DNA from: Halomicrobium urmianum
GTDB lineage: Archaea; Halobacteriota; Halobacteria; Halobacteriales; Haloarculaceae
Reading direction: 5' to 3'
Length of the DNA: 64,000 bases
Assembly: GCF_020217425.1 (NCBI RefSeq)
Contig: NZ_CP084090.1
Coordinates: 3,286,001 to 3,350,000 of the forward strand
Of this stretch, positions 8,269 to 17,036 are shown piece after piece. The position numbers and the translations under genes are program-made. Position 1 is the first letter of the stretch, and each line of letters begins with the position of its first letter. The notes under the pieces are model-generated. The model did no database searches. It was not told where the DNA came from and worked only from the letters and a program-made list of their open reading frames with translations.

Positions 8269-9071
8269 ATGAGCGTCTCGAAAGCCAGACAGCTCGCTCT
8301 TCAGGGGAACTACCCAATGGCGGCCGTCGAGGCCGTCCCCGAGCCGGCGTTCGCGAGGATCTTCAACCTCCGCACACCACATCGCCTTGGACGACTTGCA
8401 GACGGCACCTGGCGACTCCAGCACGACCGCGACGGTCGGGACTGGATCGTGCCGCGTGCGCACGATGCACTCCGACTCTCACACATCGGCGCGGATCCAC
8501 TGACCCGGACTCGAGAGAAGTACTTCGGTGCCACTCCGACCGAGTTCCACGATAGCGACCGAGACCACGTCGTCGACGTTGGCGCTTTCATCGGCGAGCT
8601 TGCCACCAGCCTCGAGGACGATCACGAGCGGATCCTCGCTGTGGAACCGGATCCACGGAACGCCACCTGCCTCCGACGCAACGTCGGCGAGAGAGTGGAC
8701 GTAGACGGCCGTCTCGCGTGGCACTCGGACGAACCTGTCGAGATGGACCTCGCCACGGATGGCCCGAGTCCTCTGCTCTCGGTCTCGATCGAGGAACCAC
8801 TGCTCGAGACACCACGTCGATCGACGGTCGAACCGTCACGACGATGGTCGACGAGTGGGGATACAACCCGGATCTGGTCAAGGTCGAAGCCGAGGGTGCA
8901 GAGCCAGAAGTCCTCGCCGGGACTGTCGATCTCGACTGCGAGATCGTCGTCGACGTCTCCGACGAGCGGGTCGGAGAGTCGACACGGACGATGTGCGAGG
9001 GGCTGCTCAACTCACACGGCTACGCTACCGAGTTCTGTGCAGCCGAGAGCGTTCTCTACGCCGAGCCATGA
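8269..9071 (+). pseudogene. FkbM-like SAM-dependent methyltransferase, frameshifted
   Basis: The first frame (8269 to about 8810) encodes the N-terminal region and the SAM-binding core HVVDVGAFIGELA and ILAVEPDP. The family's C-terminal block (YNPDLVKVEAEGAEPEVLAG) continues in another frame to the stop at 9071. The break fits a 2-bp tandem duplication, GAGACACCACG instead of GAGACCACG near 8810. Removing AC gives an 801-nt open frame of 266 aa. It may be a true pseudogene or an assembly error. The family methylates sugars or other small groups. The stop overlaps the start of the next gene. Confidence 0.75.
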
Positions 9072-9313
9072 TGGAGAACTGGGATTCGCTTTCTGAGTAT
9101 CTCCTCGACGCCTACATTCACTTGCTGCTGCTCGTCGTTGGATTCCTGTCCGGCTGGCGAGCGAGCAACAACGCCACGCTACAGGAGGTGACGATTGGCT
9201 CTATCGGACAGATCCAGAACGCACCGATATCTGATCCTCCCGTCTGGATCTTCGCCTCGCTCCTTCCTGGAGTCGTCGTGATCCCGCTAAAGATTCGCGA
9301 CTATCTCGACTGA
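9068..9313 (+). CDS. 81-aa two-helix membrane protein
   Basis: Start ATG 9068 overlaps the stop of the preceding methyltransferase (ATGA). Two hydrophobic segments, AYIHLLLLVVGFLSG and WIFASLLPGVVVIPL, flank a polar loop. It converges on the Tat-signal protein 22 bases away. No family recognised; it could be a small accessory membrane protein of the element. Confidence 0.55.
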   Translation: MMENWDSLSEYLLDAYIHLLLLVVGFLSGWRASNNATLQEVTIGSIGQIQNAPISDPPVWIFASLLPGVVVIPLKIRDYLD

Positions 9314-9335
9314 AACAGCCGGCCAGTATTTCTCA

Positions 9336-10070
9336 CTATGAGGTAGTGCCAATGGTGTTTGATCCGTTGTCTGTCACTGGCACCCCCACTATCGTATCCG
9401 CCACACCACCCGAGGTTCCAGAGCTAAATGTTATCGAACCGTTGCCACGGATCTTAGTGAGTAAACAATCAGGCTGATCGACTGTGATTGAGCCGCCCAG
9501 CCAGACCCGTTCAACAGCCGTCTCAGGCCCAGAGACTGTCCAATCCCCAGTTACGTATGTTGAATCTTGATATCTGATCCCTGTACCGACCAGCGTAATA
9601 CCACCGAATGATCGATTAGAAGAATATTCCATCGGCTCAAGAAAGATAAGACTCCCTTCGCTCGGAGCGTCAGATAGCGCGTTATCTAATCTACTGTCAG
9701 GATCAGACCCATCGTACGCGCCAGCATAGAACCATCCGTTGGCCATCTCTTCTACACTGACCGGTCGCAGGAATTCGACTGCGCCCGTATCGTCGACGTC
9801 GGCGACGACATCCCCGCTGGGATCCTTCAGTTCGTCGAGGTAGACGTCGACCTCGTCGCCCGGCGCTCCGGCACGACGTGAGGACGTATCCGATCCGGAT
9901 GCCGTTCCAGCCCCGAAGCCGAGCAGACCAGCGCCTGCCGCCGCTCCGCCGGCCTTCAGTACGTCTCGCCGGTTCGGCATCATCCGCTTGACCATGCTCT
10001 CCAGCTGCTCGATTCGCTCCTCCTGTTCGCGAACTCGCTGTCGCAGTTCGTTGGGATCTTCGTCGGTCAT
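9336..10070 (-). CDS. Tat-exported protein with N-terminal coiled coil
   Basis: 244 aa. Residues 8-30 form a heptad-like coiled coil (LRQRVREQEERIEQLESMV). Next comes a twin-arginine motif (RRDVLKAGG) with a hydrophobic Ala/Gly stretch to about residue 58. The exported part (about 75-244) is beta-rich with repeated short strands (GSLIFLEP, GGITLVGTG, GNGSITFSSG), suggesting a right-handed beta-helix. A coiled coil before a Tat signal is unusual and may hold it in a complex inside the cell. It ends the leftward structural operon and may be a surface or fibre protein. Confidence 0.65.
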   Translation of the reverse strand: MTDEDPNELRQRVREQEERIEQLESMVKRMMPNRRDVLKAGGAAAGAGLLGFGAGTASGSDTSSRRAGAPGDEVDVYLDELKDPSGDVVADVDDTGAVEFLRPVSVEEMANGWFYAGAYDGSDPDSRLDNALSDAPSEGSLIFLEPMEYSSNRSFGGITLVGTGIRYQDSTYVTGDWTVSGPETAVERVWLGGSITVDQPDCLLTKIRGNGSITFSSGTSGGVADTIVGVPVTDNGSNTIGTTS

Positions 10071-10130
10071 AGTTGTCTCGTTGGGTGACCCGCAACCTCG
10101 CCGATTTGCCGGGTCATCGGGAGCGGGTAG

Positions 10131-10610
10131 TCAGCGGATGGCTCTCAACAGGACCGTCGCGGCGACGACGCCGACGACGAATAGCGTCACCGGGTACGCC
10201 CACGTCGGGCCGATCCCGACCGTCAACATCGCGAACGTCGCGACGACGGCGATCACCGCACCTGCGACCGTCCCGACACCTGCACGGAACCCGGACGCCG
10301 CCATCACGCCACCGACGAGCAGGCCGGTCAGGAGTACGCCGGCACTGCCGACGCCGCCCTGGGCTGAGAACCCGCTCCCGATGATGAACGGACCGACCCT
10401 CGTCGCCATGTCGAGGATGCTCGAGAGCGATCCGTCGGTGACGCCCGACATCCACGTCTCGTTTCCGACCTCAGTGCTCTCGTTGTCGTAGTATGGCGCG
10501 TCGTTGGCGGCTGCTGCCGTTCCACCCATCGTGAGGGCCACAACAGTCAGCATCAGTACTCCGACCACGTACGCGGCCGCCACCGCCTGCTTGGTTCGTT
10601 TCTTCATCAT
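10131..10610 (-). CDS. Four-helix membrane protein with signal peptide
   Basis: 159 aa from ATG 10610, supported by GGGGGAG upstream and by ATGATGA overlap with the preceding gene. It has a cleavable-looking N-terminal signal (AYVVGVLMLTVVALTMGG), an N-glycosylation sequon-bearing loop (NESTEVGNET), then three closely packed Gly/Ala-rich membrane segments to the C-terminus. Size and topology resemble internal membrane proteins of pleomorphic haloviruses, but no homology can be claimed. Confidence 0.65.
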   Translation of the reverse strand: MMKKRTKQAVAAAYVVGVLMLTVVALTMGGTAAAANDAPYYDNESTEVGNETWMSGVTDGSLSSILDMATRVGPFIIGSGFSAQGGVGSAGVLLTGLLVGGVMAASGFRAGVGTVAGAVIAVVATFAMLTVGIGPTWAYPVTLFVVGVVAATVLLRAIR

Positions 10611-10984
10611 GCACTCCCCCGGATCAGTCGGACAGTCGCTCCGATGAACGCCATCGAGAACGACCCGCCGAGCAGGACTGTCACGCGCGGCGGTGCGTTC
10701 GCGCTCTGGAGGACTGTAATCGGCCAGAACACGTAGCCGATCAATTTGACGATGAAGTTCCAAACTGCCAGAAGTGGACCACCCAGCTGCTGAAGCGACT
10801 GCTGGATCGGTCCACCCATATTTTCGAGATCGTCCGCGGTCGACTCGTTGGCGTCTACGCCGCCGGTCGTCGGGTCGTCGATGATGAAGCCCCCGACACC
10901 AGCCGAGTCCCACATGATCGCACCGCCACCCCACATGATTGCGCCGATCACGAAGTACGTGAGGATCACGTGCGAGAACCGCAT
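10607..10984 (-). CDS. 125-aa membrane protein
   Basis: Start ATG 10984 follows a strong RBS (GGAGGGGGA) that overlaps the end of the 581-aa gene; the longer frame to 11023 is rejected. It contains an N-terminal signal or TM helix (VILTYFVIGAIMWGGGAIMW), an extracellular acidic loop with NESTADDLENM, and two C-terminal TM helices. It lies in the run of small membrane genes and its stop is coupled to the next start. Confidence 0.62.
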   Translation of the reverse strand: MRFSHVILTYFVIGAIMWGGGAIMWDSAGVGGFIIDDPTTGGVDANESTADDLENMGGPIQQSLQQLGGPLLAVWNFIVKLIGYVFWPITVLQSANAPPRVTVLLGGSFSMAFIGATVRLIRGSA

Positions 10985-10986
10985 CG

Positions 10987-12732
10987 TTAGATCCCCCTCC
11001 TGAGCGCGGTGAAGCTGATCCACGCCACGCTCGAGGCGAAGACCAGCCCGTACTGTACCCAGCCGATCACGCTGAACGCCGCGAGCACCAGCACGACCAC
11101 CAGCCCGATCGACTCCGACGAGAGACGATAGTTGGTCGCCACAGCGCCCGCCATCAGGATCGACAGCAGGACCGACACCATCGTCTGGAACGCCGCCACG
11201 TCGCCAGCAGGCAGCAACGACGGCACGTCACCTGCGACGCTCAGTAGCGAGTTCGGATTCTCGAACTGCCGGTTGATCGAGTAATTCCGGTATCTGGTCC
11301 CGCTTCTGCCGGAGTCCATCTCGAACTGGGTCTTGACCACGAGTGTACTGTCGCTCATGTTGCTGAGGTCAAGTGAGAGCGTCAGGCTCCCGGCCCCTGT
11401 CGCCGAGTCGTTCGCGAGTACCGTCGAGTTCGTCTCGTTCTCGCGAATCGCCGTCACGTTGAACGACGACACCGACTCGTCGAGCTCGCGGACGTCGACC
11501 GTGACGTCCGTCTGGCCCGCCGGGACGACCCCGAGCATCGGCTTGTTGTTGACGATCGGCCCGACGTCGCGAATCTCGATCTCGCCGTCGGCGTGGACCC
11601 GAATCTGCTGTGCGCCGTCCGCAATGGGAGTGTATGGACCGAGGACCATTCGCTCGCCAGTCTCCGTGTTGAGGACAACGAGCCGATGCCTGACGTTATT
11701 CGCCAGTTGGACGCGGTACTCACCCGTCGATCCGATCACGTCGCCCTGGACAGTCCTCCACGATCCGTTGATCGCTCGCTGGACGAGGAGTGCCGTATTG
11801 TCTGCTCCGAATCGGCCAGTGTAATCGCTGTACTCGAAGACCTTCGAGTTGTATTCGGCCGACTCGTTCAGCAGGAACATGTCCTGCTGCTGGTAGAGCG
11901 ACTCGACGTAGACTCGTCGTGGGAGGTATCCATCCGCGTCGACTAGCGCGACGAACTGCGCGTCGCTCGGCAGGCCGGTGAAGTTGACCGTCCCATCAGA
12001 GGACTGCCGTTCAACGACCTCCGTCGACTCCTTATCGTCGACGTAGAACCGAATCTCGGCAGAGACGTTATCAAGCAGTTCGTTGGTCTGCTCGTCCCTG
12101 ATATACAGCGTCTCCGGCGTCTTCCGGATCCGGATGTCGTGGTCACCGCTGGACAGACCCTGGAACGTTGCCCGTCCGTCCGCGTTTGTCGTCGAGGTCG
12201 CCAGAATCTCGTCCGACTGGTCGTCGATTGCCGCGACGTCAGTGTCGCCCGGGAGGCCGCCGATCGAGACGTTCGCCGACGAGGTCGCCGAGTACCGGAA
12301 GTCGACAGTCCCGTCGTCCAGTTCGGTCGCGCTCTCGGGTTGCCACTCGATCGAGTCGAGGCCACCTCCGACCGTCACGCGCTGCTTGTCCGACGGGTTG
12401 ATCGAGATGTCTCCCGTGCTGGCGTCGACTTCCGAGACCGTCGTCCACGACCCCTCGATGTTGTCGAGTCGGGCGCGCGTCCCCGCGGCACCGTCGACGG
12501 TCGCGTTCCCGGCCGTGGAGTTCACCACGATCGTCGACCCGCGCGTGAAGTTGCTCATGTCGACCTCGCACTCGCACTGGACGATCACGTCCGTCCCGTC
12601 GTCGTGACCGAGCGGGACGTTCCGCGTCGGAGTCCAGTAGTCGGCCGCCGCAGCGACGACGCCGGCCGTCAGCAGGAGTGCGATCACGACGTACACGCCG
12701 AGCCTGGCCCTCGGCGCGCTGTCGTCCGTCAT
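10987..12732 (-). CDS. Large surface ectodomain protein with terminal membrane anchors
   Basis: 581 aa. It has an N-terminal TM or signal helix (VYVVIALLLTAGVVAAAA), then about 460 exported residues with many Asn-X-Ser/Thr sequons. Several beta-sandwich segments of the carboxypeptidase-regulatory type are suggested (ATFQGLSSGDHDIRIRKTPETLYI; VNFTGLPSDAQFVALVDADGYLP, quoted in part). Three C-terminal TM helices occupy residues 505-575. This architecture fits a receptor-binding spike or envelope protein. It starts at the 3' end of the three mini-membrane genes with a 4-base overlap. Confidence 0.65.
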   Translation of the reverse strand: MTDDSAPRARLGVYVVIALLLTAGVVAAAADYWTPTRNVPLGHDDGTDVIVQCECEVDMSNFTRGSTIVVNSTAGNATVDGAAGTRARLDNIEGSWTTVSEVDASTGDISINPSDKQRVTVGGGLDSIEWQPESATELDDGTVDFRYSATSSANVSIGGLPGDTDVAAIDDQSDEILATSTTNADGRATFQGLSSGDHDIRIRKTPETLYIRDEQTNELLDNVSAEIRFYVDDKESTEVVERQSSDGTVNFTGLPSDAQFVALVDADGYLPRRVYVESLYQQQDMFLLNESAEYNSKVFEYSDYTGRFGADNTALLVQRAINGSWRTVQGDVIGSTGEYRVQLANNVRHRLVVLNTETGERMVLGPYTPIADGAQQIRVHADGEIEIRDVGPIVNNKPMLGVVPAGQTDVTVDVRELDESVSSFNVTAIRENETNSTVLANDSATGAGSLTLSLDLSNMSDSTLVVKTQFEMDSGRSGTRYRNYSINRQFENPNSLLSVAGDVPSLLPAGDVAAFQTMVSVLLSILMAGAVATNYRLSSESIGLVVVLVLAAFSVIGWVQYGLVFASSVAWISFTALRRGI

Positions 12733-12950
12733 CGTCGACCCCCCGCGGCGGCTTTCCTGAAGATGAGCCCGAAGATGACCAGGACCATCAGCGGCAGCAT
12801 CAGACGGAACAGGTAGATCGTCCCCTGATCCATCTGGCCCAGATTATCCTCGAGGCCGGCCGCGAAAACTGGATACAGCGCTCCGACCATCGCTATCGCG
12901 CCGAGGAACATTGCGACGTCGGGCACCGTGATCCTGGCTCTGTCGTCCAT
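12729..12950 (-). CDS. 73-aa two-helix membrane protein
   Basis: Two hydrophobic helices (VAMFLGAIAMVGALYPVFAA and LFRLMLPLMVLVIFGLIF) are separated by a short acidic loop with EDNLGQMDQG, and the tail is basic (RKAAAGGRR). It is one of three consecutive genes with the same size and topology (12729-13365). They may be paralogues that form a membrane sub-complex. GAGGGT precedes the ATG. Confidence 0.6.
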   Translation of the reverse strand: MDDRARITVPDVAMFLGAIAMVGALYPVFAAGLEDNLGQMDQGTIYLFRLMLPLMVLVIFGLIFRKAAAGGRR

Positions 12951-12952
12951 GG

Positions 12953-13171
12953 TTACCCTCCTCGTCGAGCACTTGCGCCGATCGACAGGATCAGTCCGAT
13001 CAGCAGGATCGGGATCGTCATCTGGAGGAGCAGGCTGCTGAACGGATCCGCTTCCGACGCTGCCATCGACGTGAACTTGCTGAAGAACGGTGCCATCGCG
13101 AGGATTGCGACGAGCGTGAATAACGCCAGGATGGCATCCGTCAGTTGGATTGCCGCGCGGTCGTTCATCAT
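12953..13171 (-). CDS. 72-aa two-helix membrane protein
   Basis: It starts at one of two consecutive ATGs (13171 or 13168), overlapping the stop of the upstream gene. It has two helices (AILALFTLVAILAMAPFF and LLQMTIPILLIGLILSIG), a loop with Asp/Glu and a basic tail (SARRGG). It is the middle member of the three-gene set of similar proteins. Confidence 0.6.
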   Translation of the reverse strand: MMNDRAAIQLTDAILALFTLVAILAMAPFFSKFTSMAASEADPFSSLLLQMTIPILLIGLILSIGASARRGG

Positions 13172-13365
13172 GCCGGACCACCCTCGAGCCACGATGCCAG
13201 GTAGAGCAACGCCAGCAGCGGGAACGTAATGTTCACCAGAAACGTTGACTCCGGGCTCAGGCTATCGACGGTCTGGAAGTTGTTGATGTACCAGAACCAG
13301 ACCGGCGCGATCGCGACCAGCCCGAGGAACGTCAGGAGCGCAAACGGGACTTCAAAAACGTCCAT
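13168..13365 (-). CDS. 65-aa two-helix membrane protein
   Basis: Two hydrophobic segments (FALLTFLGLVAIAPVWFWY and NITFPLLALLYLASWL) joined by a polar loop (NNFQTVDSLSPES). The start overlaps the end of the 1035-aa gene by 14 bases. It shares a P-rich second helix with the next two genes, consistent with duplication. Confidence 0.6.
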   Translation of the reverse strand: MDVFEVPFALLTFLGLVAIAPVWFWYINNFQTVDSLSPESTFLVNITFPLLALLYLASWLEGGPA

Positions 13366-16300
13366 CCCAGAACCCTCCTTCGCTCGAGTCGCCGCCGAAG
13401 GTGAACAGGTCCTCGGCGTCGGCGATCGCCTCGCGCGTCTCCGCGTCGCCGGTCACCTGTGCCTCCGTCGGCAGTTCGCCCGTCAGCCGGAGACCGAGTG
13501 GCTGGCCCTCGAGCGTCTCCGGATCGGGGGCGCGGGCCGCCTCGGGATCTGGGCCGAGTGCCGTCGAGACGACCGTCTCTTGGAACCAGCCCGTTGTGAG
13601 CGAGTTGCCCGAACTTCCACCACTGGCAGACCACGGATCGTCACCCCGGTCCGGCCCGTCCGCGCCGCTGAATTCGAAATCACGGGGCCTGCGGCGTCGG
13701 TTCCGGGAGTTGCTGAACTGGTTCGGATTCGGGAACTCATCGGGCTGTTGGAACCCTTGGCCTGTCTCAGGAGGAGACTCGAACGGATTACTGAGTTGCT
13801 GTGCCAGAGCAGGCTGTGCAACCGCAGCCGTATCGAGAGCTTCTAAACCGCGGGTCCGGGCATCTTCTCTGAACAGCGGCAGCGATCCGACGCCGGGTCG
13901 CGACAGAGGATCTGCTCTACCCGTCGATCCCTCTCCAACGCCGGTCTCTGGTCCGACACCGATTCCTTGGCCGATATCGGGCTGCTGAGCCGCTAACTCA
14001 TCTGCCTCTTGGACTTGTCGTTCGCTCGCTTCATCTGACCTCTGCTGTGCTTCTTGCGACGACTGCTCAGCTGCGCTCTCTCCCGGGACCACGAGCGACG
14101 GGAGGTTTCGTTCTTGGAAGCTTGGTTCATCTTGCTCAGTCACTTCGCGCTGCTGTCCTTGCCTGTAGAGGTCCGAGATTCCGGAACCGCGCTCTTGATT
14201 GATCCGCTGCCCGGGGGCACGATTTCCAGGCTGCTCCGAGATGCGATCGTCGACGAGGTCCTCTTCCGTGATCTCGACGACATCGTCTCCAGTCTGTTCA
14301 CCGACTTCGCCGATGACGATCTGTTCTGTCTGGATCGTCTGCGGATCAGTTTGGTCCTGCTGATCGGGAATCCCAATCTCAGAGGTGACCGTCGGATCTC
14401 GGATCGGGAGTTCCTGCTCAGTTGACTGCTGGTTCTCGGGCACCTGAAGTTCGCCAGTCTGCTCCTGCTGGTCGGGCACCTGGACCTCGGTCCGGTCTTC
14501 GACGGCGTCCCCCGGCTGAAGCTCTCCGTCGTCGGAGAACTCTCCGTAGGCGGCGAGTGCCGGGATGGCGACGGCACCAGCCGCCGCGCCGCCCAGACCG
14601 ACGCTGGTCCCGCCAGCACCGCCGACACCAGTGCCGAGGCCTGTCCCAGTCCCGAAGCCCGTTCCGACGCCGGTTCCGGTTCCCACGCCCGTTCCGACGC
14701 CAGTCACGCCGACAGCCGCGGATGCACGTCCGAGATCTCCAGACGGCACGTCTGACGTGATGTCTTCCGCCTGCTGGTCAGCGTTCTCGATGACGGTATC
14801 GAACCCGTCAGTCACCCAGTCGACCCCACTGCGGACCGTGTTCGCTGCTTCCTGTCGCGTCTCTCGGACGGGCTCGCCGGGGATCCAGAACGCATCCTCG
14901 ATGGTCTGAGCGATCGACTGCTCTGTCTGCCCTTCGACGCCGGTCGCCTCTTCGATGACCCCGAAGAACTGGCGCTCGGGACCGGTCTGCTGGGCATCGA
15001 GTTGAGCTTCTGGCGTGAGCCGGCCCGTCACTTGGCCACCCTCGCGTTCGAACTCCACGTCCTCGCGCGTGACGTCCATCCCAGTCTCGTCTTCCAGCTG
15101 CGCGATGATCTGCTGCTCCGGGTCGCGCTGCTGGCTGCGTTGTGGATTCTGGGGCGTCGGTGACTGCTGATCATTCTCGCCGAACACCCGCTCCTGGCCC
15201 GATTCTGTGAGCCCAGCCTGGACGTTCCCGTCGACGATCTGGACGTCGAAGTCATCAGTCGTCAGGTTCTCGTCGGTCTGGCTCTGGAGCCCCTGAATCG
15301 CCGCGATACGCGCCTGATCCCGTTCCTCGAGGCGCTCTTGCTCTGCGCGGGCCTGCCCGGTTTCGGTGACCTCGACGCTGAGTTGGTCGCCCTCCTGGAC
15401 TACCCGAACGTCCTCCGGAGACTGGAGCGTGTCCGACTGCTCGATTGCCTGTTCTTCGTAGTACTGGGGCGTTATGTCGGCCTGAATCCCGGAGTCAGTC
15501 TCCTCCAGCACGAAGTCGTCGCCCCGCTCCAGCCCACGCTCCGACAGCTGGGAAGTAATCGATTCGGCTGCGCGCTGTTCGCGTGCGGCCGCTGCGGCTT
15601 GCTCTGCCTCTGGACCGACGTAGGCAGCGATATCGCCGGATGGCGTCTCAGCGAGTGCGATGTCGTCGCCCGGATCCGCTTGATCCCGGGCGCGGTTGAA
15701 GATGTTTCGGACCTGACTATCTGAGAGGTCGGTGTCTTCGTACGTGACCGCCGCGTCGGCTTGATAGTCGGTCGGACTCTCGGTTCCGACGTCTGATCGG
15801 TCTGGTTCCGACGTTTCCAGCCCCTGATCACTGTCCGGGAGTCGATCTTCGGCCTCTCGTGCCCGGTCGATCTCCGGCGCGGATGGCGACGACTGGTCGG
15901 CCGTCTGATCCGGAACGCCTCTGGACTCCGACGGGGACGGCTGTCCGCGAGACACCGGATCGTCCATTTCGGACTCCGTTTCCTGGGTCGACCGGTCGAC
16001 CGGATCGGACGGCGTCGGTGCTCCGCGAGACTGTGAGGGTGATGGTTCCGAGCTGCTACTGCCGCTGGACTCATCACTGTCCTCGTCCCCGTTCCGGTCG
16101 TTTCGAGACGAGTCCTGTGTCGACCGGTCGACTGGATCGGACGGCGTCGGTGCTCCGCGAGACTGTGAGGGTGATGGTTCCGAGCTGCTACCGCCGTTGG
16201 ATCCCCCGCTATCCTCGTTTCCGACGCTGTCGTTCCGAGACGAGTCCTGCGTCGATCGGTCGATGGGATCAGTCGGCATTGGTGCTCCACGTGATTGCGA

Positions 16301-16459
16301 GGGCGACGGAGCCGGGCTGCTATCGGTGGTCGACCCATTGCCATCGTCAGGGCCGCTGCTGGTCGAGCCAGATCCGCTCTCAGACGATTCGTCTTCATGA
16401 CCCGACAAGAATCCGGGATTGTCAACCATCCCGTCACCGTCCTCGTCTCCAGCAACCAT
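13352..16459 (-). CDS. 1035-aa repeat-rich element protein, probable structural or scaffold role
   Basis: The start is ATG 16459, seven bases after GGAGGTGA; an in-frame GTG at 16462 is less well spaced. The N-terminal 170 residues carry a 44-aa Ser/Pro/Asp repeat (core SPSQSRGAPTPSDPVDRSTQ). Residues about 240-520 are a charged, glutamine-rich region with repeating EQLxxEDxA-like helices. At about 580-660 there is a Gly/Thr/Val array of GTG-rich dipeptides with a hydrophobic patch (GGAAAGAVAIPALAAYG). The C-terminal third is acidic and Gln/Pro-rich. No enzyme motif is seen. It lies in the membrane-protein operon. Confidence 0.65.
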   Translation of the reverse strand: MVAGDEDGDGMVDNPGFLSGHEDESSESGSGSTSSGPDDGNGSTTDSSPAPSPSQSRGAPMPTDPIDRSTQDSSRNDSVGNEDSGGSNGGSSSEPSPSQSRGAPTPSDPVDRSTQDSSRNDRNGDEDSDESSGSSSSEPSPSQSRGAPTPSDPVDRSTQETESEMDDPVSRGQPSPSESRGVPDQTADQSSPSAPEIDRAREAEDRLPDSDQGLETSEPDRSDVGTESPTDYQADAAVTYEDTDLSDSQVRNIFNRARDQADPGDDIALAETPSGDIAAYVGPEAEQAAAAAREQRAAESITSQLSERGLERGDDFVLEETDSGIQADITPQYYEEQAIEQSDTLQSPEDVRVVQEGDQLSVEVTETGQARAEQERLEERDQARIAAIQGLQSQTDENLTTDDFDVQIVDGNVQAGLTESGQERVFGENDQQSPTPQNPQRSQQRDPEQQIIAQLEDETGMDVTREDVEFEREGGQVTGRLTPEAQLDAQQTGPERQFFGVIEEATGVEGQTEQSIAQTIEDAFWIPGEPVRETRQEAANTVRSGVDWVTDGFDTVIENADQQAEDITSDVPSGDLGRASAAVGVTGVGTGVGTGTGVGTGFGTGTGLGTGVGGAGGTSVGLGGAAAGAVAIPALAAYGEFSDDGELQPGDAVEDRTEVQVPDQQEQTGELQVPENQQSTEQELPIRDPTVTSEIGIPDQQDQTDPQTIQTEQIVIGEVGEQTGDDVVEITEEDLVDDRISEQPGNRAPGQRINQERGSGISDLYRQGQQREVTEQDEPSFQERNLPSLVVPGESAAEQSSQEAQQRSDEASERQVQEADELAAQQPDIGQGIGVGPETGVGEGSTGRADPLSRPGVGSLPLFREDARTRGLEALDTAAVAQPALAQQLSNPFESPPETGQGFQQPDEFPNPNQFSNSRNRRRRPRDFEFSGADGPDRGDDPWSASGGSSGNSLTTGWFQETVVSTALGPDPEAARAPDPETLEGQPLGLRLTGELPTEAQVTGDAETREAIADAEDLFTFGGDSSEGGFWDGRF
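15989..16384 (-). repeat. 132-bp tandem repeat inside the 1035-aa gene
   Basis: Near-identical blocks begin at about 15989, 16121 and 16253, spaced exactly 132 bp (44 codons), each containing GACGGCGTCGGTGCTCCGCG or a close variant. The first two are almost identical over some 70 bp, so duplication is recent. A more diverged half-unit lies at 15900-15960. Confidence 0.8.
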
Positions 16460-16911
16460 CACTCGTCACCTCCCCAGAACGGTGAGTCGAACGTCATCGG
16501 GTCGTCGCTGTCCTCGCGATCGTCGTCGCCCCCGCTGACGACGAACGATTCCATGTCCAGGTCGTTGTCATCGCTGGTCGCTTCGAATCCCGGCCCGTCG
16601 CTGTGAACGAACGACTCCATTTCACCGTCACCGCCGTTCCCGGCGGCCAGGTGCTCGACCTGTTCGGGTCGTCCAGGGACCAGTGTCGCGTCGACCGGTG
16701 CGGCCGTTGAGGCGTTCTCTTCCGCACGGGCGAACATCCGCTCGGCCTCGTCCTCGGGAGGATCAGACCGACCTCCCGAGCCACTGTCTAGCTCCGCGGC
16801 CATCTGCCTGAGTTCGAGATCGGACAGCTGCCGTCGTGCCTGGTTGCCGGCACGACTCGCGGCGTCGCGCCCGTGACCGGCAGCGTTACGGAGCTTCTCT
16901 CTCAGTCCCAT
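16459..16911 (-). CDS. Uncharacterised 150-aa soluble protein
   Basis: A basic, probably helical N-terminus (LREKLRNAAGHGRDAASRAG) is followed by an acidic low-complexity C-terminus containing two similar short motifs, EMESFVHSDG and DMESFVVSGG, which may bind the same partner. The stop overlaps the start of the 1035-aa gene. No known family. Confidence 0.58.
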   Translation of the reverse strand: MGLREKLRNAAGHGRDAASRAGNQARRQLSDLELRQMAAELDSGSGGRSDPPEDEAERMFARAEENASTAAPVDATLVPGRPEQVEHLAAGNGGDGEMESFVHSDGPGFEATSDDNDLDMESFVVSGGDDDREDSDDPMTFDSPFWGGDE

Positions 16912-17036
16912 GATTCACCTCCCATGGCCTCGATCTTCTCGCGGAGTTCCTCGAGGCTGTCCGCCGAGACGATCTCCTCCTTGCCGTACTGCCCACGCTT
17001 CTGGATTACGGAGTACTCGGAACGTCTGGTGCTCAT
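16902..17036 (-). CDS. 44-aa soluble mini-protein
   Basis: It starts at ATG 17036, which overlaps the stop of the upstream gene. The product is a short strand plus an amphipathic helix (SADSLEELREKIEAMGG). Overlap at both ends with larger genes in the same operon supports it being real. Function unknown. Confidence 0.5.
   Translation of the reverse strand: MSTRRSEYSVIQKRGQYGKEEIVSADSLEELREKIEAMGGESWD

Noticed and set aside
15989-16384. CRISPR-like array from the 132-bp repeats
   Set aside because: Units are contiguous, in frame and coding; there are no unique spacers.
13352-16462. Opposite-strand open frames across the 1035-aa gene
   Set aside because: They are shadows of the leftward gene produced by high GC and codon bias; none has a start with an RBS or a recognisable domain.
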